Position numbers and translations under genes: made by a program. The notes under the pieces were generated by a model. It did not search any database. It was given only the letters and a program-made list of their open reading frames with translations, and was not told the origin of the DNA. DNA of 64,000 bases from contig NZ_JACJTU010000008.1 in the NCBI RefSeq assembly GCF_014698835.1, positions 62,001-126,000 of the forward strand. The letters are read 5' to 3'. This document shows positions 1 through 8,977 of this stretch, in pieces (positions within the stretch are counted from its first letter, which is position 1; the number at the start of each line of letters is the position of its first letter). The stretch is from Nostoc paludosum FACHB-159 (lineage in GTDB: Bacteria; Cyanobacteriota; Cyanobacteriia; Cyanobacteriales; Nostocaceae).

Positions 1-135
1 AAAGCTGTGGGAAAAGGAACGGGTTTAGGGCTGGCGATCGCTCGACAAATTGTTGAAGAAACCCACGGCGGAAAATTGTATTGCAACTCTGTTTTGGGCG
101 AAGGAACAGAATTTATTATTGAAATTCCAGTGTAA
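1..135 (+). CDS. Sensor histidine kinase, C-terminal end (partial)
   Basis: The first 45 codons are the end of a reading frame that enters from the left edge. It encodes the G2 box of a GHKL ATPase domain (GTGLGLAIARQIVEETHGG), then the usual last strands of a histidine kinase (VLGEGTEFIIEIPV) and a stop. This part binds ATP for autophosphorylation in a two-component system. The sensing domains and the phosphorylated His lie outside the window, so the signal cannot be told. A hairpin terminator follows about 40 bp downstream. Confidence 0.85.
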   Translation, partial: KAVGKGTGLGLAIARQIVEETHGGKLYCNSVLGEGTEFIIEIPV

Positions 136-177
136 TTCTTTGCTTGAGTTTTTACTCAGAAATTTGCCATATAGCAA

Positions 178-206
178 AAAGACGCAAAGGGTGTTTTTGC
201 GTCTTT
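178..206 (+). terminator. Hairpin terminator between convergent genes
   Basis: An 11-bp inverted repeat (AAAAAGACGCA... paired with ...TGCGTCTTT) with a 7-nt loop lies between the kinase end and the convergent membrane-protein gene. A- and T-runs on both sides let it act in both directions. Confidence 0.65.
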
Positions 207-252
207 AATGTAAAATTTAAAAGTGGACATTCTCGGTGTTATATTTCACCAT

Positions 253-747
253 TTACGCAACTTTATCGCGCCAGTACCAGCTTAAAAGGAGGCTACCTGC
301 CATCACCTTAATTACTTCCAGTAGCCAATAACTACCGTGTAATAAATTCATTGTTGATGGAATAGCAGCAGCAGCTTCAAATAGGTTAAGTTGAATTCCG
401 ATCGCACACATTTGCGGAGTCAAGAAATATGTGTCAAGCATAGCTACACTCAGCAGTAGCACAGATATAAAAATACTGCTAATACCCCTTTGAAATTGCG
501 TTTTACTTAAAACCAGCGCTCCAGTTAGTACTACAGCAGCAGATAATAATTCCATGCGATTAAAGTTCCAAAAAATCGCATAGCCCGCTGTAGTAAAACC
601 ACCTTGGTTCATCATCCCAGAGAGATAAAGGCTAGGCATAATTACCCAGTCCAAAACTAGACTTGCGCTGAGCCAAAAGCCCAAAGTCAATACGATCGCG
701 GTTTGCCAAATTGGCGTTTTGAATGCAACCTTAGAAATAGCAGTCAT
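253..747 (-). CDS. Four-helix integral membrane protein, function unknown
   Basis: 164 aa. Four hydrophobic segments are visible at roughly residues 15-35, 66-82, 90-112 and 138-157, with charged residues mainly at the termini. The pattern recalls DUF4149-like small membrane proteins of cyanobacteria, but no signature residue fixes this. It stands alone, convergent with the kinase fragment and well separated from the cyclase gene. No signal peptide is distinct from the first membrane helix. No function is proposed. Confidence 0.7.
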   Translation of the reverse strand: MTAISKVAFKTPIWQTAIVLTLGFWLSASLVLDWVIMPSLYLSGMMNQGGFTTAGYAIFWNFNRMELLSAAVVLTGALVLSKTQFQRGISSIFISVLLLSVAMLDTYFLTPQMCAIGIQLNLFEAAAAIPSTMNLLHGSYWLLEVIKVMAGSLLLSWYWRDKVA

Positions 748-1007
748 ATAATAATTGCCTGTGTTGTATTCTTAGTTTCTAACTTCAACAGTTACTTTGA
801 CAACAAATATCAATTAACCTTTACATTGATTGCCAATCATAGAGGGCGATCGCTCTTAATTATTCGCTCAATCCCAAGTTATTTTAAAGATATTTAAGAA
901 ATATTAAAAAATTTTAAAAACTAATTTAAATAGCTCTTAGCTGTTAGAAACACTCAATTTTAGTGTAGGAATCCGACAAGTAAGGGCGTACAGTTGTACG
1001 CCCCTAG

Positions 1008-3593
1008 TTATTTTTCCTGAAATGTCCAAACTCCTTCATCCCAATCTGACTCTGTTGGGGGTGCTTGTAACCAATGCTGACAACGCAACAGATGTAACAT
1101 AGCAGCTTTGTCTTGGTTGTCTGCTGCTAAAACTAGGGCAAATTCAGCTCTAGCACGATTAAAATCGCGTTTGAGGTAATATTGCCGTCCTTTATGATAA
1201 TGCTCAATCACTTGTAGTTTTTCGCTACTAATGGGATCGGAACGCAAACCCACCAATTCATATATTGATACTGGTTCATTTCTGCCTTTGACGCGAATGT
1301 AGTCTAGTTCTCTCGCCCAAATATTTTCTTGGCATGGTTTAAAAGTATTATGGCTAATAATAATATCGCAACCATACTGTTTACTAACACTTTCTAGTCG
1401 AGAGCCGAGATTCACGCCATCGCCAATGGCTGTAAATTCCATTCGCTTACTAGAGCCGATATTTCCACTAATTACTGTATCAGAATTAATACCAATGCCA
1501 ATGTTGATTCTGGGCTTATTAACTGCATGGCGACGCTGATTAAAATCATGCAAGCGTTGGCGCATTTCTAAAGATGTTTGGACTGCCATCCAAGCGTGTT
1601 CTTCTAAAGGTAAAGGAGAACCAAAAACAGCCATGATAGCATCGCCGATATATTTATCAAGGGTGCCTTTATGTTTAAAAACTGCCTCCACCATTGATTC
1701 AAAATATTCATTGAGCATACTTACCACTTCTTCTGCTTCTAGGTTTTCCGTCAAAGTGGTGTAGCCGCGAATATCCGAAAATAAAATTGAAACTTCTTTG
1801 CGATCGCCTCCTAGTTTAGCATCATCCAACTTCAGCAATTCTTCTGCCAATTCTTGGGTCATGTAGCGGTACATTGTACTTTTGAGCCGCTTTTCATCAC
1901 TGATATCTTCCATCACCACCAGCGCCCCGCGGACTTGCTCGTGGTCGGTGGCATCAGCAATTGTATTAATTGATAAATTAATACTATGCTGTTCTGTACC
2001 GCTACTTAAAAGAGTGCGATCGGGGTAATATTGTTGGCGACGTTTGGAGTCAGTTCCATGTAAAGCATCCTGACACCACTTACTAAAGTCGCTTTCTTTA
2101 ATGGCGATGACATCATTAACTGATTTACCTTCTAAACGGTCGTCTGCTTCCAGCCCCAGCAAACGTTTAGCACTTTCATTGGCGGCAATAATTAACCCAG
2201 ATTTATCAGTAGAAACTACTCCATTGGAAAGACTCCGAAGAATGTCTCGTTGCATTTGTTCTTGTTGTTTGACTGTGGCAAACAACTGGGCATTATGTAG
2301 GGCTACCCCCGCTTGAATATTAAAAGCTTCCATAAACTCTTCATCATTGCGGTCAAAACTAGCTTGGAAGCATTCGGGAGCCTTCGGCCAAGAAGCAGGA
2401 TCGTAAGCGGGAAAATCCCCAGATTTCTTTTTATTCACTAATTGGGTAACACCGATTAATTCTTGGTCGGCGTTAAATACTGGCATACAAAGTAAACTAC
2501 AAGTCCGATAGCCATTTTGCTGGTCGAGTTGTTTGGCTGTTTCCGAGTCGGGATCGTCGTATAAATCAAAGGCAATATTTAGCTTTTTACCGGATGCGGC
2601 TACTATCCCAGCAAAGCCTTTACCGATGGGGACACGTAACTCCTTCGTGGAACCATCATCTTGGGTGATTTTCGTCCATAATTCATGACGATCGCGGTCT
2701 ATTAACCACAGTGTACTGCGATCGGCATTCATTAATTCCTTGGCTTCATCCATTACCCGCTTGAGGGTGTCTTCTAAATCGAGACTGCTTTGAGAAAGGG
2801 ACTTGATTGCTTTCATCAACGCCGCCACGGCTCTTTGTTTTTGGGTAGCTACATAAAAAGAGCGCGATGATTCTAAAATCAGTCGAATTGAAGGAGCAAA
2901 TTCTTGAAATAACTGTTCGTCAGCACAGATAAAACCGTTGGTATCAATGCGCTCTGCAAGTGGAGCATTGGGATTACTCCCTGATTTTAATTTATTCAGT
3001 AATTGTACTACTGCGACTAATTGCCCTTGTTCGTTTAATAACGGCAAAGCCAGCATTGTGTAAGTGCGATAGCCAGTTCTTTTTTCCTGTGCTTGGGCAA
3101 AATGCGATCGCGGATCGTCATAAAAATCAAAAGGAATATTAATAACTTGCTTAAAAGTAGCGACCTCACCACCGATACCTTTATTGGCGGGGATGCGAAT
3201 TTCTAAAGAGCGATCGCCCTCTGCCTCAGCCACAATTGACCAGAGTTCTTGTTTTTCTTCATCCAATAAAAATATCGTTGTCCGGTCTGCCCCTAGTAAT
3301 TCCCCGGTTTTTAAGGTAATCGAATGCAACATTTCTTGCAAGATTTTTTCAAACCCCTGAGAATCCAGCATCGATAGGGTTTGATGCACAATCTGTAATT
3401 TTTGCTCGACATCCTTAACAACCTGTTTAAAAGTATCTTGAGTCAAGGGAGCAAGAAACGTAGAAAAAGTTCCTTGTCTTGTGGCAAGAGCACCCACAGG
3501 AGCAGAATTTGTTTGTAATTCGCCGTTTTCTTCGTTTTGAACCCCAATAATTACATCGGTGGTCTCCCCACAAGTTCCTTGATACACTGACAT
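1008..3593 (-). CDS. cyaB: Class III adenylate cyclase, GAF-GAF-PAS-cyclase (CyaB type)
   Basis: 861 aa; makes cAMP from ATP. Domain order: N-terminal tail, GAF-A (about 80-240), GAF-B (about 270-440), PAS (about 450-570), cyclase (about 598-770), short C-terminal tail. Both GAF domains keep the NK...F-x3-DE signature of cyclic-nucleotide-binding GAFs (NK at 200-201 with FICADE; NK at 387-388 with FDRNDE). The catalytic centre is complete: metal-binding D607 and D651, purine-specifying K647 and T721, transition-state N728 and R732. The Thr in place of Asp at the adenine position is the arrangement known for Anabaena CyaB1/CyaB2, whose length and architecture match. By analogy the GAF tandem should bind cAMP and create positive feedback. 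It appears monocistronic. Confidence 0.95.
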   Translation of the reverse strand: MSVYQGTCGETTDVIIGVQNEENGELQTNSAPVGALATRQGTFSTFLAPLTQDTFKQVVKDVEQKLQIVHQTLSMLDSQGFEKILQEMLHSITLKTGELLGADRTTIFLLDEEKQELWSIVAEAEGDRSLEIRIPANKGIGGEVATFKQVINIPFDFYDDPRSHFAQAQEKRTGYRTYTMLALPLLNEQGQLVAVVQLLNKLKSGSNPNAPLAERIDTNGFICADEQLFQEFAPSIRLILESSRSFYVATQKQRAVAALMKAIKSLSQSSLDLEDTLKRVMDEAKELMNADRSTLWLIDRDRHELWTKITQDDGSTKELRVPIGKGFAGIVAASGKKLNIAFDLYDDPDSETAKQLDQQNGYRTCSLLCMPVFNADQELIGVTQLVNKKKSGDFPAYDPASWPKAPECFQASFDRNDEEFMEAFNIQAGVALHNAQLFATVKQQEQMQRDILRSLSNGVVSTDKSGLIIAANESAKRLLGLEADDRLEGKSVNDVIAIKESDFSKWCQDALHGTDSKRRQQYYPDRTLLSSGTEQHSINLSINTIADATDHEQVRGALVVMEDISDEKRLKSTMYRYMTQELAEELLKLDDAKLGGDRKEVSILFSDIRGYTTLTENLEAEEVVSMLNEYFESMVEAVFKHKGTLDKYIGDAIMAVFGSPLPLEEHAWMAVQTSLEMRQRLHDFNQRRHAVNKPRINIGIGINSDTVISGNIGSSKRMEFTAIGDGVNLGSRLESVSKQYGCDIIISHNTFKPCQENIWARELDYIRVKGRNEPVSIYELVGLRSDPISSEKLQVIEHYHKGRQYYLKRDFNRARAEFALVLAADNQDKAAMLHLLRCQHWLQAPPTESDWDEGVWTFQEK

Positions 3594-3761
3594 AATTAGT
3601 TTTAGATATAACAGGATGAGATGTTAGATTTCACAATGCGATTAAATTTATGTAAGAGGTGCTAAAAGCAACATTTCATATTATCCATAGTTTAATCGCT
3701 TGTTCTGCCAGCGTCATCCTATAGGAATTGGGCATGGGGCATGGGATAAGAGGAGGCAGGA

Positions 3762-3865
3762 TAGCGCAGCGTTAGCGAGTCCGCGAGCGTCGGCAGGAGG
3801 CAGGAGGCAGAAGTTCTTTAATGCGTGAATTTTGTTAGCGCAGCGTTAGCGAGTCCGCGAGCGTC
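3762..3865. repeat. Two direct copies of a 30-bp GC-rich repeat
   Basis: Identical 30-bp copies lie at 3762-3791 and 3836-3865 (beginning TAGCGCAGCGTTAGCGAG, ending GCGAGCGTC) in an otherwise AT-rich spacer. A short GGCAGGA heptamer run (3753-3812) touches the first copy. A related sequence in the opposite orientation occurs near 58470-58502. This looks like a dispersed, non-coding Nostoc repeat family. Confidence 0.75.
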
Positions 3866-3887
3866 ATTTTGAATTGATTTGTCTCCC

Positions 3888-4097
3888 CTACTCCCCATTG
3901 TCTCCACTGGGAGGATGAGCATTTTCAATATGCTCAATCAAGCTTTCAGCCATTTCAACGGCGACAATAATCAACTGTTGTTCGATTTTTCCGTAGCCTC
4001 CTTCGTCGCTGATTTGGGCATAAATGTGGGGATTGGATAACATTGCAGCGAGGAGTTGCGATGCAGTTTGTTTCAATTCATAGACTTGTAGGTTCAC
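3888..4097 (-). CDS. Small conserved-looking protein, function unknown
   Basis: 69 aa, mostly predicted helix, with an acidic C-terminus (ENAHPPSGDNGE). Its start lies 4 bp after the stop of the HPF/cold-shock gene on the same strand, so the two are probably cotranscribed. There is no signal peptide or membrane segment. No family is recognised. The coupling to a ribosome-binding protein is the only functional hint. Confidence 0.6.
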   Translation of the reverse strand: MNLQVYELKQTASQLLAAMLSNPHIYAQISDEGGYGKIEQQLIIVAVEMAESLIEHIENAHPPSGDNGE

Positions 4098-4101
4098 ACG
4101 T

Positions 4102-4731
4102 CTATTGCCTCCAGTCTAACGGTAGTTCAATTAGAGTCTGCTCAGATTTGCCAGCACGAACTCCTGGCTTATCAGTAATCTTGACTGTGGTTGCTTGGAG
4201 TCCTTCTTCACCTTCTTCTACGGAAAAATAGACACCAGTACCAATTTCTAGGCGTTGAAAGTCGTCATGTAGCACGCTATTGCAATGGAAGTAGATTTCC
4301 TGACCATCCAAGGTTTTAAGAAAGCCATAACCGCGATCGCGAAATAACTTGGTGACAAATGCCGTTGTATCCTGTGCCACTTCACGGTTTTGAGTTTTAT
4401 GGCTCTCTTGTTGGCGCTGGGTGAGTTTGACGAGTTGCCCACAAGCAGCATCAAAGGCATCTCTAATTACCACATTTAGTGGCTGATACTGCTTACCGTT
4501 GCCGGGATTACTTTCTGCTACTAATTCGTGACCGGGAGGTACGGTAATATCAATTCTGACTCTATAAGGAGAACCACTGCGGGGGCGATCGTGTATCTTT
4601 TCAATTGCGATATGGCAACTATTTATGTAATTGCAAATATGCTCTAGCTTGGCAATTTTTTGATTAATTAAAGCAGCGATCGCATCAGTTTTCTCTAGAT
4701 TGCGATAGGTAATTTCTGGTGTAATTTTCAT
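4102..4731 (-). CDS. HPF/RaiA-like ribosome-binding domain fused to a cold-shock domain
   Basis: 209 aa. Residues 1-110 resemble the ribosome hibernation factor / sigma-54 modulation fold (ITYRNLEKTDAIAALINQKI, a basic second half, VVIRDAFDAACGQL). Residues about 122-188 form a CspA-like cold-shock domain with both RNA-binding motifs (GYGFLKT near 135 and EIYFHCN near 145). The first domain should dock at the decoding centre and the second should bind single-stranded RNA, suggesting a translation-associated stress protein. The canonical long HPF dimerisation tail is absent and the cold-shock domain occupies its place. Downstream lies the 69-aa gene; upstream on the same strand are the phosphoribosyltransferase and DUF2267 genes. 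Confidence 0.85.
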   Translation of the reverse strand: MKITPEITYRNLEKTDAIAALINQKIAKLEHICNYINSCHIAIEKIHDRPRSGSPYRVRIDITVPPGHELVAESNPGNGKQYQPLNVVIRDAFDAACGQLVKLTQRQQESHKTQNREVAQDTTAFVTKLFRDRGYGFLKTLDGQEIYFHCNSVLHDDFQRLEIGTGVYFSVEEGEEGLQATTVKITDKPGVRAGKSEQTLIELPLDWRQ

Positions 4732-4818
4732 TGGAAGGCTGGGAATGAGGGAATGGGGAAATGGGGAAGAATAATAACTGCTAACTCAACACTCAACAGT
4801 CAACAATCAATACTCCCC

Positions 4819-5481
4819 TCACCCAGCAAACAATGGTTGACCATTATTTGCTGCTTTTATGAGTAATTCTCGGACTTCTTGGTCTGTAGTTTGCGGAAAG
4901 TTTTCGTACCAAAGACCAACGCTGTAGAATGGGCTGGGTTTGGAGACACAAGCGATTTGGTCTACTTCAGGTTCTAACTGTTCACAAGTTTCAGGTGCAG
5001 CTACGGGCACAGCAATTACAATCGCAGCCGGTTGTTGTTTTCGCACAGCCACAACAGCAGCCCACATAGTTGCACCTGTGGCTAAACCATCATCTACCAA
5101 GATGACAGTGCGTCCGCGTAAGTCTGGAAAAGGGCGATTGCCTCGATAAAGCTGTTCCCGGCGCTCTAACTCTCGTTCTTCTTGCACTGCCACCCTAGCA
5201 ATTACTTCATCGGAGATATTCACCACGTTGATAATATGTTTATTGAGTATCCGCACACCACCAGGAGCGATCGCTCCCATTGCTAATTCTTCTTGGTCGG
5301 GTACACCCAATTTACGTACCACCAAAATATCTAAGGGAGCATTTAAGGCTTTAGCAACCTCAAAGGCCACGGGTACACCACCCCTTGGTAAGCCTAAAAC
5401 CACAACATCTGAGCGATTAGCATAGGCAGCTAACTCCTTAGCTAAAAGTTGACCTGCAAACCTCCTGTCTTTGAATAGCAT
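4819..5481 (-). CDS. Phosphoribosyltransferase-domain protein
   Basis: 220 aa with a type I phosphoribosyltransferase fold. The PRPP-binding signature VILVDDGLATGATM is at 126-139 and an N-terminal LPRGGVPVAFEVA loop is at about 31-43. The family is a stand-alone PRTase of unknown substrate, often found near universal-stress, DUF2267 or erythromycin-esterase genes. Here the DUF2267 gene is directly upstream (32-bp gap), which fits that association. Substrate and reaction cannot be read from the sequence. Confidence 0.85.
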   Translation of the reverse strand: MLFKDRRFAGQLLAKELAAYANRSDVVVLGLPRGGVPVAFEVAKALNAPLDILVVRKLGVPDQEELAMGAIAPGGVRILNKHIINVVNISDEVIARVAVQEERELERREQLYRGNRPFPDLRGRTVILVDDGLATGATMWAAVVAVRKQQPAAIVIAVPVAAPETCEQLEPEVDQIACVSKPSPFYSVGLWYENFPQTTDQEVRELLIKAANNGQPLFAG

Positions 5482-5513
5482 GGTGTAACACTCCTAATTA
5501 AATTACAAAATTT

Positions 5514-5921
5514 TTAAGTATTTATCCGCATTCGTCCTTCACTGCCCGCCTCAAACAACGGATCGAATTCTGATGGCAGTTGAGAGCGAATATCATTGAT
5601 TTCCCCTCTGCTAATCGCTTGACTCAATACCTCAATGACTACACGGGCATGATAAACAGCGTCTGGAAGCTCTACACTTTCTCTTTGACTGACTCGCTCA
5701 AAAAATTCATCAATAGAGAAGCGTTCTCCAGTACCTGCATATTCATGTCGCATATATTCTGCAATGCCTCTTGGCAGTTGGGCAGCGGCATTAAAAGGCT
5801 CATCTCCAGCTAACCGTTCTGCTAGCGTCTCCAAAGTTGCGCGGGTTGCCAGTTCTGCATCACCACGCGAACTGAGATGGGCGCGATTTTGCACCTGTCC
5901 AATAAACTCATCGTGTTGCAT
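5514..5921 (-). CDS. DUF2267 protein
   Basis: 135 aa; matches the DUF2267 pattern: N-terminal MQHDEFIGQVQ, a helical repeat (AELATRATLETLAERLAGDEP... LP.GIAEYM) and a second half (IDEFFERVSQRE...AVYHARVVIEVLSQAIS..EI.DIRSQLPSEFDPLF). Function is unknown, though the family clusters with stress and PRTase genes as seen here. The start is supported by a GGAGGGAAA ribosome-binding site just upstream. Probably the first gene of an operon running to the 69-aa gene at 3888. Confidence 0.88.
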   Translation of the reverse strand: MQHDEFIGQVQNRAHLSSRGDAELATRATLETLAERLAGDEPFNAAAQLPRGIAEYMRHEYAGTGERFSIDEFFERVSQRESVELPDAVYHARVVIEVLSQAISRGEINDIRSQLPSEFDPLFEAGSEGRMRINT

Positions 5922-6737
5922 TTTCCCTCCAGATCGCGCATGACTTGTTATGGTCTGACGTTCTGAACCGATCTTAGAAAGCTAAAAATGCCATGTCCTC
6001 TGACTAACGGGGCGACATCTTCAATCTATAGTTCTATCAAATGGATGACTCACACCACATTTGTCAAAAATCTTGGTAACTAATGAATCGGCTGTAAGGG
6101 CAGCTATGCGCCTTTCGCTATGTATAGCCCGCATTTCTCACAAGTTTGAAATGCAGAGGGGCACAGGGGCAGAGGGGAAAGAACAAGGCACATTGAACTC
6201 TCCCCTGCTTAAGGTTTTGAGAGATGTGGTGAGAAATCCGGGATAGGTATGAGGTATTCGATGAAATATTATCAACCAGATGGAGGAAGATTTTTTTATT
6301 TCAATAAGCTAAAAATTACAGATTAAAGGGCACAGCTAGCTATGCCCCCCGAAATTACAATAAATTTCTCCCAGTTGCCAATATTTGTTATTAGACTTAT
6401 GCTGAGTATATATTTTAACTCAATTGTAAACAAAAGTTACTTAATTAATGCCAAATCCGAAAATCTATAGAGGAAAGAGTAATCATAACAAGTGCTAATT
6501 TTAGGCTTTTCGGCTTTTGTTTAATCAAATGTTGATGTTGTCTTCACATTAATCGGGAATTATAAATTTGCGACGGTTCAGAATATTCTGATTATTTTAA
6601 GCAAGTATGAAATTATGTTAAAATTCACGCAATAAATGTCATTGAAATTATCCTTTAACACTTTTGACTAAAAATCAATAGGGTAGAATAACTGAATAAC
6701 GATCCGCTATTTTTAATCTCAAAGCAGGATTTTATAA
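5922..6737. other. 816-bp intergenic region without a supported gene
   Basis: AT-rich spacer between two divergently transcribed units. A short frame at 6061-6246 (+) runs through a purine-rich AGGGGCACAGGGGCAGAGGGG stretch and has no protein-like features. No clear hairpin, sRNA or gene relic was seen; it probably contains the promoters of the DUF2267 operon and of the gene at 6738. Confidence 0.5.
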
Positions 6738-7241
6738 ATGATCGGCTTAACTAATTCAGAAAACGCTACAGTTAGCAGCACAGCAACCACTAAGAGGCTC
6801 GCAAGAGCAATGATGGTTTCTGCTGGAGAGTTTTCACTGATTTTAGCGTGTTGTAACAGCGTTGAAAGACAGCAGCAAGTCCTGAATTGGTTAACAGAAT
6901 TTTCATCAGCCGACATCCCAGAAATCCTACTTACACCTGCGGCTGATACGTTGTACACGCCCATTGCCAATACAATTGGTGCTACTCAACCCGAAGCTTT
7001 GATGGTACGGGGCTTAGAATCTGTAGAGGCAATTAATCAACTAATCATCAGTACCAACATCATGCGAGATGAGTTTCGCAAACAGTTTAAGTTTCCCTTG
7101 GTGTTGTGGGTTAATGACGAAATTCTGTGCAAGCTAGTCTGGTTAGCACCCGATTTTAAAGATTGGGCATCTACTACCATTAGATTTGATGTACCTAATA
7201 ATCAGTTAGTTGAAGTTGAACAACAAGCCATTAGCGCCTAA
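6738..7241 (+). CDS. Cyanobacterial protein of unknown function
   Basis: 167 aa, starting at ATG 6738 behind an AGGA motif 8 nt upstream. The middle (MMVSAGEFSLILACCNSVERQ) and end (LVLWVNDEILCKLVWLAPDF) look like alternating strands and helices of a Rossmann-type fold. They resemble the N-terminal domain of large cyanobacterial NTPase or TPR/WD proteins, but no P-loop is present and the protein stops where such proteins would continue. It may be a stand-alone version or a truncation product; no downstream remnant is visible. Function is not assigned. Confidence 0.65.
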   Translation: MIGLTNSENATVSSTATTKRLARAMMVSAGEFSLILACCNSVERQQQVLNWLTEFSSADIPEILLTPAADTLYTPIANTIGATQPEALMVRGLESVEAINQLIISTNIMRDEFRKQFKFPLVLWVNDEILCKLVWLAPDFKDWASTTIRFDVPNNQLVEVEQQAISA

Positions 7242-7697
7242 ACTTTTTGAGAAAAATAGGGAGTAGGGAGTAGCTAGAGACGCGATTAATAGCTTCTGTA
7301 GGGAGTGGAGGTTGGTGTGCTGACTATATGTTGCTCTCAAGAAATAGAAATTATTCTTTACATTAAGTAAGGCGATCGCATTGCAGTAAAATCAAGTAGC
7401 GTTTGAGTTAACGCAGGGTACAGCAACATCTGGCGCAGAAATTGGTATCACTCAGGAAAAGTTTTAGCTGCATCCAGTATGTTGTCAGATAATAAAGTTG
7501 AGGTTCTTTGATTTTGCTTGAGTCTACTTCAGGAACAAAGAATCATTACATTAGCGTCTGTCTTTATATCTGCTTCAAAAGACAAACATTAAGTTAATCC
7601 CAACTAATGAAGTTCTGGGATTATATAGTTTCTTGTCCTGAGTCGCTCGATATTATTTATTAGTCTTATAACTATTGACTAATGGCAGTATATTAGT
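7242..7697. other. 456-bp intergenic region
   Basis: No gene is supported. It holds a half-copy of a dispersed palindrome (GAGACGCGATTAAT near 7277-7290; a full copy is at 34907-34926) and one HIP1-like site near 7373. It presumably carries the promoter for the exported protein at 7698. Confidence 0.5.
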
Positions 7698-8828
7698 ATG
7701 AAGATCATGGTGAAAGCTTATTTTAGCACAAATAAAGCACGAATTTTTACTGCTTTGGTTTTGACTGGTATTTTATCTGTTACCAGCGGTTTAACACTCA
7801 TCAAAGATGCCACAGCGGCTTCTGCAAATTTCTCACTAGAAACGAGCAGTGATGTTTCTAAAGACAATATTAAATCAAATCGCTTGCCGCGTCCAGTAGC
7901 TAACGCTGTGCTGCAAGATTTAGCCCAAAGAGAAGGAATTTCCACTAGAGAACTCAAAATTACTAACTATAATCAACATACTTGGAGTAATGGTTGTTTG
8001 GAATTACCTCAACCGGATGAAGCCTGCACAGAAGCTTTAGTTTCTGGTTGGCGGGTTGTGGTCTCTAATGGCAAACAAAATTGGATTTATCATACTAATA
8101 ACAACGGGCGATTACTACGTTTAGCCTCAACAAATAATCCTTCAGACAAATTACCCACATCTGTAAAAAATGCTGTTTTACAAACTGCATCTAGACGTTT
8201 GCAACAACCAATTTCCCAGCTAAGGATTGTTGAGTCTCAACAGCAAACTTGGAGAAATGGCTGTTTAGAATTAGCGAGTGCTGATGAATTCTGTACCCAA
8301 GCCTTGGTACCAGGTTGGCGGGTAGTTGTTGGTGGACGGGAAAAAACCTTGGTTTATCATACCAATCAAACAGGTTTGGTAGTTAGGCTGAATGAAAAGG
8401 CTAACCAAAATGCACTAACACCTGTGAAAATTCCAGCTAGCGAGTTACCACCACCCTTGGATCGAGATGTAGTATTTCGACAAATTTCCAGTGGGGGATT
8501 TGCTGGTAGAACCTACGAGACTGTTTTACTCAAAAATGGGCAATTGATTCGCGTGCGGATTGGTGATGAGAATGATTCTGAGCGTAGTGTTCGCCGTGTT
8601 TCTGTACAACAGGTGCGAAAATTTTTGCGATCGCTAGAGCGCTATAAATTTACTCAATACCGCAATCTCAGTTACCCAGCACCCAGCGGTGCTGCTGACT
8701 ATATCACCTACACTCTCACCAGCCAAAAAAATACAGTTCAGTACAACGATATTTCTCAAAATAATCTGCCAAGCAATTTACAAGTAGTAGTTAAAGCTTG
8801 GAATCAGATTACAGCTAGCGCTCAATAG
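7698..8828 (+). CDS. Exported protein with a duplicated Cys-containing domain, function unknown
   Basis: 376 aa. An N-terminal signal peptide (hydrophobic about 13-38, ending TAASA) indicates export. Two tandem repeats of about 75 residues follow: each has NAVLQ..., a Trp, NGCLEL, a second Cys about 12 residues later (EACTEALVSGWRVVV / EFCTQALVPGWRVVV) and ends in YHTN. Each Cys pair could form a disulfide in the periplasm. A third region (about 250-370) is unrelated. The repeat occurs singly in other cyanobacterial exported proteins, but its role is unknown. ATG at 7707 is an alternative start. A GGGGACT repeat hairpin follows the stop. Confidence 0.8.
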   Translation: MKIMVKAYFSTNKARIFTALVLTGILSVTSGLTLIKDATAASANFSLETSSDVSKDNIKSNRLPRPVANAVLQDLAQREGISTRELKITNYNQHTWSNGCLELPQPDEACTEALVSGWRVVVSNGKQNWIYHTNNNGRLLRLASTNNPSDKLPTSVKNAVLQTASRRLQQPISQLRIVESQQQTWRNGCLELASADEFCTQALVPGWRVVVGGREKTLVYHTNQTGLVVRLNEKANQNALTPVKIPASELPPPLDRDVVFRQISSGGFAGRTYETVLLKNGQLIRVRIGDENDSERSVRRVSVQQVRKFLRSLERYKFTQYRNLSYPAPSGAADYITYTLTSQKNTVQYNDISQNNLPSNLQVVVKAWNQITASAQ

Positions 8829-8829
8829 T

Positions 8830-8935
8830 GATTGGGGACTGGGGATTGGGTACTGGAAATCGGGATTGATAATTGGGCATTCATAAAACTTTTCCTAGTC
8901 CCCAGTCCCTAGTCCCCAGTCCCCAGTCCCTTTTA
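8830..8935. repeat. Inverted arrays of GGGGACT-type heptamers
   Basis: GGGGACTGGGGATTGGG-type repeats at about 8834-8855 face a run of CCCCAGTCC(C/T)AGT repeats at about 8898-8932, so the transcript could fold into a long hairpin just after the stop of the exported protein. This is a Nostocales short tandem repeat and may act as a terminator. Confidence 0.65.
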
Positions 8936-8977
8936 CAGCATACAATCGAAACGATAATTTTATCGTACCTGTGGTAG

